Shown here piece after piece: positions 17,106 through 25,376 of a DNA stretch of 64,000 nucleotides. The translations under genes were made by a program, and so were the position numbers. This stretch comes from Betaproteobacteria bacterium SG8_41 (GTDB taxonomy: Bacteria > Pseudomonadota > Gammaproteobacteria > Burkholderiales > SG8-41). The stretch's first letter is position 1; each line of letters opens with the position of its first letter. The DNA is taken from assembly GCA_001303585.1 (NCBI GenBank), contig LJTT01000034.1, positions 1 to 64,000 of the forward strand. The letters run 5' to 3'. Under the pieces are notes generated by a model. It did no database searches. It worked only from the letters and a program-made list of their open reading frames with translations, and had not been told where the DNA came from.

Positions 17106-17441
17106 ATGGCGAAGAGGAAGAAGAGCAGTAAGAAGGCGAAGAAGGTTCGCAAGGTCGCGCGCAAGCCGGCGAAGAAGAAGAAGAGCGGGCGCAAGCCGAA
17201 CCCCTCCTTCATGAAGCCGATGACGCCGAGCTCGACGCTCGCCGCGGTGATCGGCAGCAGCTCGATGCCGCGCACCGAGGTGACCAAAAAGCTCTGGGCG
17301 TACATCAAGCGCAACGGCCTGCAGGACAAGAACAACCGTCGCATGATCAATGCCGACGAGAAACTGCGCCCCGTTTTCGGCGGCCGCGGCCAGGTTTCGA
17401 TGTTCGAGATGACCAAGCTGGTGAGCAAGCACCTCGGCTAA
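17106..17441 (+). CDS. SWIB/MDM2-domain DNA-associated protein
   Basis: A 111-residue protein with a lysine/arginine-rich N-terminus (MAKRKKSSKKAKKVRKVARK) reminiscent of histone H1-like tails, followed by a compact SWIB domain (VTKKLWAYIKRNGLQDKNNR, then INADEKLRPVFGG and VSMFEMTKLVSKHL). SWIB proteins in chlamydiae and betaproteobacteria are thought to affect nucleoid structure. I chose ATG 17106 because GGGAGA precedes it; an earlier in-frame start would add 17 unlikely residues. It ends at a strong terminator. Confidence 0.9.
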   Translation: MAKRKKSSKKAKKVRKVARKPAKKKKSGRKPNPSFMKPMTPSSTLAAVIGSSSMPRTEVTKKLWAYIKRNGLQDKNNRRMINADEKLRPVFGGRGQVSMFEMTKLVSKHLG

Positions 17442-17467
17442 TCATCCGCTCAACGGCAGGGAAATTA

Positions 17468-17501
17468 ACGGGGCCGCATTCTTGCGGCCCCGTTACTTTT
17501 T
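17468..17501 (+). terminator. Intrinsic terminator after the SWIB gene
   Basis: ACGGGGCCGCA pairs with TGCGGCCCCGT around TTCT and is followed by TACTTTTT. It sits 27 bp after the stop codon and just before the end of the convergent MFS gene. Confidence 0.88.
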
Positions 17502-17508
17502 GGCGCCG

Positions 17509-18639
17509 TCATCGCTTGCGCGTAACGGCATAACCCGCTGCCAGCAACCCGGCGCCCATGGCCCAGAACACGGGCACCATGCCGAGCGCGGCACCCATGG
17601 CGCCGAAGGCGAGCGGGACGCTCGCCTGTGCAAAATTCAGCAGCAGCGTGCGCACGCCGACAACCTCGGCGCCGCGCCCGGGTGGCGCGCGCTCGTAGAG
17701 CAATGCCAGAACGAGGGGCTGCGTGCCGCCCAGCCCGAGACCGAGAAGGAACGCGAGCGTCATCAGGAGCGGCACCCCTTCGACCAGCGGGAACAGGACC
17801 AGCACCGCGCCAGTGAGGAACATCGCCGCGATCAACGTGTTCCACTCGCGCACGTGCTGCGCGACCAGCGGCAGAATCAACCGCACGACGAAAACGGCGG
17901 CCCCGAACACGCCGAGGATGAGGCCGATCACCGAGGCAGAGAGACCGATGCGCGTGCCGTAGATCGGCATGACGAAAGTGAAGAGGTCCCACGCGATGGA
18001 AAGGCTGCCGGCCACCACGAAGACCGGCATGAGGCCGGGCATGCGCAAAAGGTCGATCAGCCGCCGTTTGCCTGGCTGGGACGCAGCTGCCTCGTGCCGC
18101 GGCGTCGCAAACCGCTTCCTGGCGAGAACCAGTAGATTCACCAGCACGCCTGAAGCCAGCGCGAGAAATGCGCCGCCGTGTCCGAGACTGTCGACGGCGA
18201 GCCCCGCGAGTATGGGGCCGAGCGTGGCGGCGGTCGAGAACGCGAGCGCGAGCAGGCTGAAATTCCGAATGCGCTGCTCCGGCGCGCCGATGGCGGCCGC
18301 AGCCTGGGTCGCGGCGATGTGATAAAGGATGAAACCGGAGCCGGAGACGGTGCTGACGATGAAGAGCGTTTCCAGCTGAGGCAACGCCCAGCCTAGGACC
18401 ATGGCGGCGAGGATGGCGGCGACACCTGCGAGCATCGGGCCGCGCACGCCGACGCGATCGATGAAGCGGCCCCAGCTCAATGCGAAGATCATCGGCACGA
18501 TTGCGAGCAGCGAGAGAATGACGCCGATCGTGAACGGCGAAGCCTCATAATGAATCGCGGTGAGGGACAGGATCACGCGGCAGCCGGCGAACGACAGATG
18601 GGTGAAAACCGTCAGGAAGACGAGGAGCCAGATGCCCAA
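17509..18639 (-). CDS. Major facilitator superfamily transporter
   Basis: A 376-residue protein with about 12 hydrophobic segments. The cytoplasmic loop between helices 2 and 3 carries the MFS-type motif GRFIDRVGVRGPM. The N-terminal start MGIWLLVFLTVFTHLSFAGC lies directly in helix 1. No substrate can be inferred from sequence or neighbours. It converges with the SWIB gene and precedes the universal stress protein on the same strand by 88 bp. Confidence 0.85.
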   Translation of the reverse strand: MGIWLLVFLTVFTHLSFAGCRVILSLTAIHYEASPFTIGVILSLLAIVPMIFALSWGRFIDRVGVRGPMLAGVAAILAAMVLGWALPQLETLFIVSTVSGSGFILYHIAATQAAAAIGAPEQRIRNFSLLALAFSTAATLGPILAGLAVDSLGHGGAFLALASGVLVNLLVLARKRFATPRHEAAASQPGKRRLIDLLRMPGLMPVFVVAGSLSIAWDLFTFVMPIYGTRIGLSASVIGLILGVFGAAVFVVRLILPLVAQHVREWNTLIAAMFLTGAVLVLFPLVEGVPLLMTLAFLLGLGLGGTQPLVLALLYERAPPGRGAEVVGVRTLLLNFAQASVPLAFGAMGAALGMVPVFWAMGAGLLAAGYAVTRKR

Positions 18640-18727
18640 GGGACACGCGGGAGAGGAAAAAGCGGCATTCTACCTGCCCGCGAACAGGCGGCTCACATTG
18701 TGGAGCCGGGTGCTGCGAAGAGCCGCG

Positions 18728-19168
18728 CTAGCGCACGAGAAGCACCGGGATTTCGGCGAGGTGCACGACCTTCGTCGCGACGGAGCCGAGCAACAGTCCC
18801 GCGCCTGCGTTCAGTCCCCGCGTTGCCATCACGATCATTTCGCAGTGAAACGTCCGCGCAAACTTCGCGATCGTCTCGGCAGGGTGGCCAAGCTCGACGT
18901 GGCAGGCATGAGTAATCTTGGCGCGCTCGAGCAGATCGCGGGCGGGCTGCAGCGTCTCTTCACCTGCCTCACGCAGCGGAGCCTCGAGCTCGCGCTTGTC
19001 CGACGGCGTGCCTTTTCCGAGCAACAGAAACTTGGCGGGCACCGGATGCTGCACGTTGAGGAGCAGCACCTCGGCTGGCTGCGCGAGTTTCGCCGCCAAC
19101 TGGATCACTTCCTGGACCGCGACCAGCGCGTGTTCGGAACCGTCGATTGGAACGAGGATTCTCAACAT
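18728..19168 (-). CDS. Universal stress protein UspA family
   Basis: A 146-residue single-domain Usp. The start MLRILVPIDGSEHALVAV and the C-terminal nucleotide-binding motif MIVMATRGLNAGAGLLLGSV with ATKVVHLAEIPVLLVR define the family; the G-2x-G-9x-G(S/T) ATP motif is close to intact. I chose the ATG at 19168, which begins directly at the family start; upstream in-frame starts add 13 residues. A perfect FNR-type palindrome lies 64 bp upstream, so induction under low oxygen is likely. Confidence 0.9.
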   Translation of the reverse strand: MLRILVPIDGSEHALVAVQEVIQLAAKLAQPAEVLLLNVQHPVPAKFLLLGKGTPSDKRELEAPLREAGEETLQPARDLLERAKITHACHVELGHPAETIAKFARTFHCEMIVMATRGLNAGAGLLLGSVATKVVHLAEIPVLLVR

Positions 19169-19231
19169 GGCTAAGGGTAAAGGCCACTTTGTTGACGCAA
19201 TTATCATGCGCCCTGTCGGCTGGAGCCGTCT

Positions 19232-19245
19232 TGATCTTAATCAAG
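19232..19245 (-). promoter_or_regulatory. FNR/ANR-type box upstream of the universal stress gene
   Basis: TTGATCTTAATCAA matches the FNR/ANR consensus TTGAT-N4-ATCAA at all ten defined bases and is a full palindrome. It overlaps the 3' end of the EamA transporter gene and lies 64-77 bp before the Usp start codon, a usual place for an activator site. Confidence 0.75.
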
Positions 19246-20152
19246 CCGCGGCGTTCCCGCCTGGCGGGGGCCGCCACGCGACCAGGGCGACGCCGAAGCA
19301 GGTGACGACGATGCCCACGATCGACAGCGCGCTCGGGACTTCCCCGAACATGAGCAGCTCCAGCCCGACGGCAAAAATTGGCGTCAGATAAACAAGGCTC
19401 GTGACGCGGGTTGCCTGGCCCCGCCGCATGAGCGTATGTAGCGCACTGACTGCCAGGATCGAGGCGCCGATCACGAGGAAGGCGACGGAGCCCGCCAGCG
19501 CCCACGACCATTTCACGACGAACCCCTCCACCAGCCAGGCCAGCGGTGAGAGCACGGCGATCGTCACGGCGAACTGCACCAAGGCGGCAACGCGCAAATC
19601 GACCACGGGACAGAAAACGCGGTGATAGAGCGTTCCCGCCGTGACGCCGGCCAGCGCAACCGTTACCGCCACCAGGCTGCCGATACTCGCCTCGCGCACG
19701 TCCACCTTGTGCCAGACGATGAGCGCAACGCCGGCCAGGCCCGCGACAACGCCCCACCACTGGCGCGGGGAGAGGCGCTCGCCCATCCAGCGCGCAGCGA
19801 TGAGCGCGGTCACGAGGGGCTGCACGGAAAGGATGAGCGCGGTGATTCCGGCGGAAATGCCGAGGTATTGCGTGTAGTGACTGCCGGAGAGATGCACCGC
19901 GTGCATGAGCAGGCCCCCGGCGATTACATGCCCCAGCTCCCGCCGCGATGTCGGCCAGCGCGGCTGCGTGATGAGGACGATCGGGATGAGACACGCCAGG
20001 CCGAACGCGAACCGCAGGGTCAGGAACGTGAAGGGCGCCGCGTGCTGCAGGCCGATCTTGGTCGCAAGAAAACCCGAGCCCCAGACCGAGACGAAGTACC
20101 ACGCGAGCAACGTCTCGAACGCGCGGCTTTGCAGGAAGGAGGGCTGCGGCAT
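19241..20152 (-). CDS. EamA/DMT-family transporter
   Basis: About 300 residues with ten hydrophobic segments in two homologous EamA halves. Segments such as LLAWYFVSVWGSGFLATKIGL open the first half, and VTVALAGVTAGTLYHRVF the second. The internal PLVTALIAARWMGERLSPRQWW and the second-half LMFGEVPSALSIVGIVVTCFGVALV are typical. Substrate unknown; members export amino acids or metabolites. Start is either ATG 20152 or GTG 20161. Confidence 0.87.
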   Translation of the reverse strand: MPQPSFLQSRAFETLLAWYFVSVWGSGFLATKIGLQHAAPFTFLTLRFAFGLACLIPIVLITQPRWPTSRRELGHVIAGGLLMHAVHLSGSHYTQYLGISAGITALILSVQPLVTALIAARWMGERLSPRQWWGVVAGLAGVALIVWHKVDVREASIGSLVAVTVALAGVTAGTLYHRVFCPVVDLRVAALVQFAVTIAVLSPLAWLVEGFVVKWSWALAGSVAFLVIGASILAVSALHTLMRRGQATRVTSLVYLTPIFAVGLELLMFGEVPSALSIVGIVVTCFGVALVAWRPPPGGNAAA

Positions 20153-20224
20153 GGCCCGCACGAAAAAAGGCGAAGGGCGGGATTGTAACCGACGGTCGGC
20201 GACGGCGACCGCCCGCGCGCCTCG

Positions 20225-20905
20225 TCAATACGGTCGCGCGCCGAAGATTACCGGATGGAGGAAGATGAACGCGACATAGAGCGCAATGCCGAGCCCGGGC
20301 TTTCCCCAGCCGATCTCCCCCGGCCTGAACGCGTTGCGCCCGGCGGCGATCGCGGCAAACGGAACGTGGGAGGTGACTCTCGCAAAGCGCTGCCAGGGCT
20401 CGCCGAGCGCGCGCGCCTTGCGGCGGTCGCTCAACGCCGTGCCCCCCAGGGCCAGCAGCAGAAACGTCCCGAAAAATAACGTCGCGGCGGCATCGCCGCG
20501 TGCGAGCAGGTGCGCCGCGGCCCACAGCGCGACGCCCCACATCATCGGATGCCGCGTTACCCGCAGGATGCCGCGGGCCGGATCACCGGCCTCGAGCAGG
20601 CGCTCCTGCCCGACTATCGTGGGGTTGCGCGCGAGCAGACCGCAGACGACCAGGATCAGCGCAAAGGGCATGACGGCGAGCGGCACGTAGCGCAGACCGG
20701 GCGCATGCCAGAGGCCTTCGTAAGGCGCCCGATTGTATGCGAACATCATCCAGCCGAGCGTCGCGAACGCAGCGGCGCTGTAGAGCGCGAGGTAGGCTCT
20801 TTCCCCCGCGGCGCGGACAAGCTCTGCGCGCAGGGGCGTGTTCGATACGACATGCGTCACCAGGAACGCCCCGCAGGCGAGGGCGAGTTGCGTCAACGGA
20901 TTCAT
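20225..20905 (-). CDS. NnrU-family membrane protein
   Basis: A 226-residue integral membrane protein. It resembles NnrU/isoprenylcysteine methyltransferase-like proteins: six hydrophobic segments, the HVVSNTPLRAELVRAAGERA segment after helix 1 and TRHPMMWGVALWAAAHLLARGD in the centre. NnrU was named for a role near denitrification genes, but its reaction is unknown. The ATG at 20905 overlaps the TGA of the diguanylate cyclase gene (ATGA), so translation is coupled. Confidence 0.87.
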   Translation of the reverse strand: MNPLTQLALACGAFLVTHVVSNTPLRAELVRAAGERAYLALYSAAAFATLGWMMFAYNRAPYEGLWHAPGLRYVPLAVMPFALILVVCGLLARNPTIVGQERLLEAGDPARGILRVTRHPMMWGVALWAAAHLLARGDAAATLFFGTFLLLALGGTALSDRRKARALGEPWQRFARVTSHVPFAAIAAGRNAFRPGEIGWGKPGLGIALYVAFIFLHPVIFGARPY

Positions 20906-22131
20906 CGGCTCACCTGGTTGCGACCTTTCTCCTTCGCCCGATAGAGCGCACGGTCGGCCGCTTGCGTCACTTCCTCGGGCGTTCCGAGCCGGTCGTTCCG
21001 CTCCGCGACACCAATGCTGATCGTCACGGAAACCGAGCGCTTGCCGCGCCAGCCACCGCGTTGCCGCTTGCTGCCCTTGGCCTTCTTCGGCCGGTCCGAG
21101 GCGCGCAGCGCGAGTTGATAGTCTTCCACGTTCTCGCGCAGCGCCTCGAGAAAGGGGATCGTCTCGGCGATGCTCTTGCCCGGGAACAACACCGTGAACT
21201 CCTCGCCGCCGTAGCGAAAGGCCCGGCCGCTGCCGCCCACGCGGGCGATGCGTGCCGCGACCATTTTCAGCACGTGGTCGCCGAGATCGTGCCCATACGT
21301 GTCGTTGAACTTCTTGAAGTGGTCGATGTCGAGCATCGCGATCGTGTACGTGCGCGGCAAGGCCATCAGTTGCTCGTTGAGCGCACGGCGGCTCGGCAGG
21401 CCCGTCAACTCGTCGCGGAACGCCATGCGGAACGTGTCCTGGAGGACGCCGATCGTCACCATCAACTCCGCAGCCACGATGAAGACCGAGAAGATCGTCG
21501 AGGCGGTGACGACGTGCGCGGCGACGGCGAATGCAACGATCGCTCCCGCAAGGCTCGCGTTGATGGCCGAGCGCGTCAAAAACGTGGCGGCGATTGCGGC
21601 GAGGGCGCCGAGCGCGATGAACAGGATCGCGAGCTGCGGCAAGTGCCCGGCACTGATGGGGACCGGACCCATAAATTTGTGGTAAGCCGCATCGACAATG
21701 CCTGTGCCGCCGCCGAAGATGATCCACGCAGTAAGCGCGGCCTGTGCCGCGAGCACCCCCAGCCGCGCCGCGCCGTGGCGGTTCAACGTGCCGCGTTCGG
21801 GAAGGAAGGCCAGCAGCCCTAGATTCAGCGGCACGAACAGTCCCAGCGCCAGATAGATCGTTCGAGCGCGCAGGCCGATCAGGCCATGCTGAAGCCAGAG
21901 CTGCTGCGCCACATAGGCGATGAGGAGGACGATGAGGGCCGCGAGCACCCGCCCGCGCTTGAACGTCAAACCCAGAGCGCCCCCTATCGCGAAGAGCACG
22001 TACGGCCCGTAGAGCTCGAGCCCTGCCAGCCAGCGCGGCAGCGCGGCACTGTAGAAGACGAAGAGGAACGCCCCCGCCAGCACCGCGGCGGGAACTGCGA
22101 GGAGTGCGAGACCCCCGAGGAGGGCGGGCAT
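20902..22131 (-). CDS. Membrane-bound diguanylate cyclase (GGDEF)
   Basis: Makes cyclic di-GMP. The first 240 residues contain about seven transmembrane segments (for example LLGGLALLAVPAAVLAGAFL) forming an unknown sensor. The catalytic domain begins FRDELTGLPSRRALNEQL, has the metal site MLDIDHFKKFNDTYGHDLGD and the active GGEEF motif (YGGEEFTVLF). No clear RxxD inhibitory site is seen upstream of GGEEF. An insertion rich in lysine and arginine (SDRPKKAKGSKRQRGGWRGK) sits late in the domain. It is coupled to the downstream NnrU-like gene. Confidence 0.93.
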   Translation of the reverse strand: MPALLGGLALLAVPAAVLAGAFLFVFYSAALPRWLAGLELYGPYVLFAIGGALGLTFKRGRVLAALIVLLIAYVAQQLWLQHGLIGLRARTIYLALGLFVPLNLGLLAFLPERGTLNRHGAARLGVLAAQAALTAWIIFGGGTGIVDAAYHKFMGPVPISAGHLPQLAILFIALGALAAIAATFLTRSAINASLAGAIVAFAVAAHVVTASTIFSVFIVAAELMVTIGVLQDTFRMAFRDELTGLPSRRALNEQLMALPRTYTIAMLDIDHFKKFNDTYGHDLGDHVLKMVAARIARVGGSGRAFRYGGEEFTVLFPGKSIAETIPFLEALRENVEDYQLALRASDRPKKAKGSKRQRGGWRGKRSVSVTISIGVAERNDRLGTPEEVTQAADRALYRAKEKGRNQVSR

Positions 22132-22483
22132 TACGGCACCGTGCGCCGCACCGCAGTCGGCCGATCGAGTCCGGGGCGCATGCGGCGATTATAGCGGGAG
22201 CCGCGTTGGGAATGCCGGCAGTTTGATCGACCTGTCGCCGATGTGCGACGATCTTGCCCGCGTGACTTATGTGGGAACGCGTTTCAGTATTACGAGTAAA
22301 TTCCTACGGGTCAGGCAATTGCTAAACAGTCAGCGGTAAGCGGTAAGCCATGAGGGGTAAGGGGAAAAAGTCACGCTCCCTTACTGTTTTTTTGCACCAG
22401 GCAGCTCTTGCCGTTTACCGCTTCCAAGTAACGCGGCGGTATCCGTGAAATGCCTCGAAACGTTCCAAGGCCGGAGAAATGAT
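22132..22483. other. Spacer before gor, no gene seen
   Basis: This 352-bp region between the divergent diguanylate cyclase and glutathione reductase genes has no convincing open frame. It contains a short run of the motif AGCGGTAAGCGGTAAGC (22331-22349) followed by AGGGGTAAGGGG, another heptamer-like repeat. It probably holds both promoters. Confidence 0.5.
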
Positions 22484-23836
22484 ATGCCCAAGTATGACTT
22501 CGATCTTTTCACCATCGGCGCAGGTTCCGGCGGCGTGCGGGCCAGCCGCTTCGCCGCCGGATATGGCGCGCGCGTGGCAGTTGCCGAGGAGCGCTACCTG
22601 GGCGGCACTTGCGTCAACGTCGGCTGCATTCCGAAAAAGCTTTTCTCCTACGCGGCGCATTTCCACGAGGACTTCGAGGACGCGGCGGCGTACGGCTGGC
22701 AGCCGATGCAGACTGCGTTCGACTGGGAGGCGCTGATCGCGGCCAAGGACCGCGAGATCCAGCGCCTGAACGGCGTTTACGAGCGGCTCCTCAAAGGCTC
22801 CGGCGTCGAGCTCTTCAATGCACGTGCAAACGTCGTCGATCCCCATACCATCGAGGTCAACGGCAAACGGGTCACCGCCGGGCATATCCTGGTGGCGACC
22901 GGAGGCTGGCCGGTGAAGCCGGACATCTCTGGTGCCGACCTTGCATTCACTTCGAACGAGGCGTTTCACCTGGCCGAGTTGCCGCGGCGCGTGGCAGTGG
23001 TCGGGGGCGGCTATATCGCAGTTGAGTTTGCATCGATCTTCAACGGTCTCGGCGTGGAGACCACGCTCATCTACCGGCGCAAGCGGCTGTTGCGCTCGTT
23101 TGACGCGGATCTCGGCCAGTTCCTGGGCGAGCAAATGGCGGCAAAGGGCATCAAAATCCGTTACGAGTGCAACATTACGGCGATCACGCGCAAGGGCTCG
23201 CTTCACAGCGCGCTCACCGACGGCACCGTCATCGAGAGCGACGGCGTCATGCTCGCGACCGGCCGCGCGCCTAATATCGCGGGACTTGGGCTCGAGGGCG
23301 CGGGCGTGGAGCTTGGCGCCAACGGTGCCGTCATCGTCAACGAGCATTACCAGACCAGCGTGCCGTCGATTTATGCCATCGGTGACGTGACCGACCGCCT
23401 GCTGCTCACCCCAGTGGCGCTGGCCGAGGGTATGGTCGTGGCCGACCGTCTCTTCAACAAGGGGCGCCGCCGCATGAGCTACGAGAACGTCGCCACGGCG
23501 ATCTTTTCCCATCCCAATGTCGGGACCGTGGGATTGTCAGAGGAGGAGGCGCGCGCGAAAGGGCTCGATATCGTGATCTATCGCTCGAACTTTACGCCGC
23601 TCAAGCACACGCTTACCGGGCGCCCCGAGAAATCGCTGATGAAACTTGTGGTGGACCGGAAGAGCGACCGGGTTCTGGGCGTGCACATGGTCGGACCGGA
23701 GGCAGGCGAAGTGATGCAAGGCTTTGCGGTCGCGCTCAACTGCGGGGCGACCAAGTCTCAGCTGGACGCCACCATCGGCATCCATCCCACGCTGGCCGAG
23801 GAGTTCGTGACCATGCGCGAACCCGTGGCTGGCTGA
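22484..23836 (+). CDS. gor: Glutathione-disulfide reductase
   Basis: FAD- and NADPH-dependent reduction of oxidised glutathione. FAD motif [14 protein letters not shown], redox-active disulfide [18 protein letters not shown] motif [19 protein letters not shown] followed by [12 protein letters not shown] motif [15 protein letters not shown], and the C-terminal histidine of [10 protein letters not shown] are present. ATG 22484 (450 residues) has GGAGA upstream; an earlier ATG would add 13 residues. The arginine pair after the second Rossmann motif supports NADPH over NADH. Confidence 0.95.
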   Translation: MPKYDFDLFTIGAGSGGVRASRFAAGYGARVAVAEERYLGGTCVNVGCIPKKLFSYAAHFHEDFEDAAAYGWQPMQTAFDWEALIAAKDREIQRLNGVYERLLKGSGVELFNARANVVDPHTIEVNGKRVTAGHILVATGGWPVKPDISGADLAFTSNEAFHLAELPRRVAVVGGGYIAVEFASIFNGLGVETTLIYRRKRLLRSFDADLGQFLGEQMAAKGIKIRYECNITAITRKGSLHSALTDGTVIESDGVMLATGRAPNIAGLGLEGAGVELGANGAVIVNEHYQTSVPSIYAIGDVTDRLLLTPVALAEGMVVADRLFNKGRRRMSYENVATAIFSHPNVGTVGLSEEEARAKGLDIVIYRSNFTPLKHTLTGRPEKSLMKLVVDRKSDRVLGVHMVGPEAGEVMQGFAVALNCGATKSQLDATIGIHPTLAEEFVTMREPVAG

Positions 23837-23954
23837 GTTCCTTATCCAACTACGGGTTCGTGTTCAACGTTCCATGTTCCAAGTTCCGGGTTCCAAGTTC
23901 CGTGTTCAAAGTTCAATGTTGGGAACTTCGTATTCATGGTTCGTCCAATCTTTT

Positions 23955-24045
23955 TTGAAACTTGAAACTTGAAACTTGAAACTTGAAACTTGAAACTTGA
24001 AACTTGAAACTTGAAACTTGAAACTTGAAACTTGAAACTTGAAAC
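23955..24045. repeat. Thirteen perfect TTGAAAC heptamers abutting the pdxH stop codon
   Basis: Ninety-one bases are an uninterrupted 13-copy array of TTGAAAC. The array ends exactly one base before the pdxH stop codon (24046-24048). The preceding 100 bp hold decayed GTTCCAAGTTCC-type relatives. Confidence 0.97.
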
Positions 24046-24636
24046 TTAGCGGCCGCCTCGGGTACGGCGATAGAGAATGCGGTCATGCAGCCGGTCCTCG
24101 CGTCCCTGCCAGAATTCGATCGCTTCGGGTACGAGCCGGTACCCGCCCCAGTGGGCGGGGCGCGGCACCTGGTCCGGGTAGCGCCCCGCCAGCTCGCTCA
24201 TGCGCTGCTCGAGCGCCAGGCGACCGGGCACCGTTTCGCTCTGCGGCGATGCCCACGCCGAGAGTTGGCTTCCGCGCGGGCGCGTTGCGAAATAATCTTC
24301 CGATTCGCGCCGGGCGACCTTGGTCACGCGCCCCTCAATGCGCACCTGGCGCTCGAGGCTGCCCCAATAGAAGAGCAGCGTGCAGTGCGCGTTGCGGGCG
24401 AGCTCCTGCCCCTTGCGGCTGCGATAGTTGGTGAAAAAAACGAAACCCCGCGCATCGAAGCTCTTCAGCAGCACCATGCGCGCCGACGGGCGGCCGCTGC
24501 GACTTGCGGTGGCAAGCGCGACAGCATGCGGCAATGGTTTTTCGACGGCGAGCGCGCGTTCGTACCACTCTCCGAACTGCGCGATCGGGTCGTGCGCGAC
24601 CTCGGCTTCGCTCAACGATTGAAGTTTGTCCGGCAC
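24046..24636 (-). CDS. pdxH: Pyridoxamine 5'-phosphate oxidase
   Basis: FMN enzyme making pyridoxal 5'-phosphate. The conserved MVLLKSFDARGFVFFTNYRS block, LLFYWGSLERQVRIEG, QSETVPGRLALEQRM and PRPAHWGGYRLVPEAIEFWQ, with C-terminal RLHDRILYRR, are all present. The 196-residue length is slightly short at the N-terminus but complete for the family. The gene's stop codon directly touches a 13-copy heptamer array, so the mRNA 3' end is made of the repeat. Confidence 0.96.
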   Translation of the reverse strand: MPDKLQSLSEAEVAHDPIAQFGEWYERALAVEKPLPHAVALATASRSGRPSARMVLLKSFDARGFVFFTNYRSRKGQELARNAHCTLLFYWGSLERQVRIEGRVTKVARRESEDYFATRPRGSQLSAWASPQSETVPGRLALEQRMSELAGRYPDQVPRPAHWGGYRLVPEAIEFWQGREDRLHDRILYRRTRGGR

Positions 24637-24741
24637 GCCGGCAATTCTACCGCGTCGGCGCGCCGCGCGTCGCCCGGCGCGAGGGTCAAGTTGGTAGAAT
24701 CAGCGGTTCGTCAACGCTTACCCAGCACATCAGGAGGTCCC

Positions 24742-25329
24742 GTGCCGCGTCTCGCGCCTTTGCCCCTCGCCCCGGAACTGAAGGATCTGGAGGCCAGCTT
24801 TGCCCGCTCGCTCGGCTTTTTGCCGAACAGCGCACTCATCATGCAGCGCAAACCAAAGCTGCTGCGGGCGTTCACGCAGCTCACGGCTGCCGTGTGGGAC
24901 CCGTCGGGAGAGGTTCCCACGGGGTTCCGGCGGATCGTGGCGCACGTCGCGAGCCGCACGCACGGCTGCCATTACTGAATGGCGCACACCGCCGGGGCGT
25001 CGCTCCGGCATGGCATAGAAGAGAAGAAGCTGGACGCAGTGTGGGAGTATCGTACGAGCCCGCTCTACACCGAGGCGGAGCGCGCGGCGCTCGACTTCAC
25101 GATCGCGGCCGCGTCTCAGCCCAACGATGTTACCGACGAGCTGTTCGCCAAGCTGCGGGAGCACTGGAGCGAGAACCAGATCGTCGAAATCGTGGGCGTG
25201 ATCGCCCTGTTTGGTTTCCTGAACCGCTGGAACGATACGATGGCCACGCCGCTCGAGGAAGAGCCAAGAGAGGTCGGCGAGAAGCACTTGGCGGCTCATG
25301 GCTGGAATGTCGGCAGGCATACGGGCTGA
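24742..25329 (+). CDS. Selenocysteine-containing AhpD/carboxymuconolactone-decarboxylase-like protein, copy 1
   Basis: Read through TGA at 24976-24978 as selenocysteine, the gene gives 195 residues in one frame. Residues 1-78 include MPRLAPLPLAPELKDLEASF and SLGFLPNSALIMQRKPKLL; then HGCHY-U-MAHTAGASL, where U79 replaces the second cysteine of the CxxC site of AhpD-like peroxidase-related proteins; then NDVTDELFAKLREHWSENQ and GFLNRWNDTMATPLEE. A strong AGGAGG precedes the GTG start. Elsewhere in the window TGA is a normal stop, so a code change does not explain it. The tandem paralogue has TGA at the same codon. Likely role: thiol/selenol peroxidase or disulfide reductase. The selenium-insertion genes are not in this window. 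Confidence 0.85.
24991..25009 (+). promoter_or_regulatory. Candidate bacterial SECIS hairpin, copy 1
   Basis: GCCGGGGC (24991-24998) pairs with GCTCCGGC (25002-25009), including one G-U pair, around the three-base loop GUC. The loop G is 21 bases past the TGA. Bacterial SECIS elements are hairpins just downstream of UGA with G and U in the apical loop, at about this distance. Predicted by eye, not folded. Confidence 0.6.
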
Positions 25330-25376
25330 CTCGTAGACGCACCGTACCCCTTGAACAATCCCTAAAAGGAGACCGA

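Noticed and set aside
20906..21727. 500-residue minus-strand open frame upstream of NnrU
   Set aside because: Its first half is a shifted reading of the diguanylate cyclase gene; only the part from 20905 is NnrU.
23955..24045. CRISPR array
   Set aside because: The repeat is a 7-bp tandem unit with no spacers and no cas genes in the window; the same holds for 49846-49976.
24979..25329. Open frames beginning with ATG directly after each TGA, as separate genes of 116 residues
   Set aside because: They lack ribosome-binding sites and start in the middle of the CxxC active site; joining across TGA restores a normal full-length protein in both paralogues.
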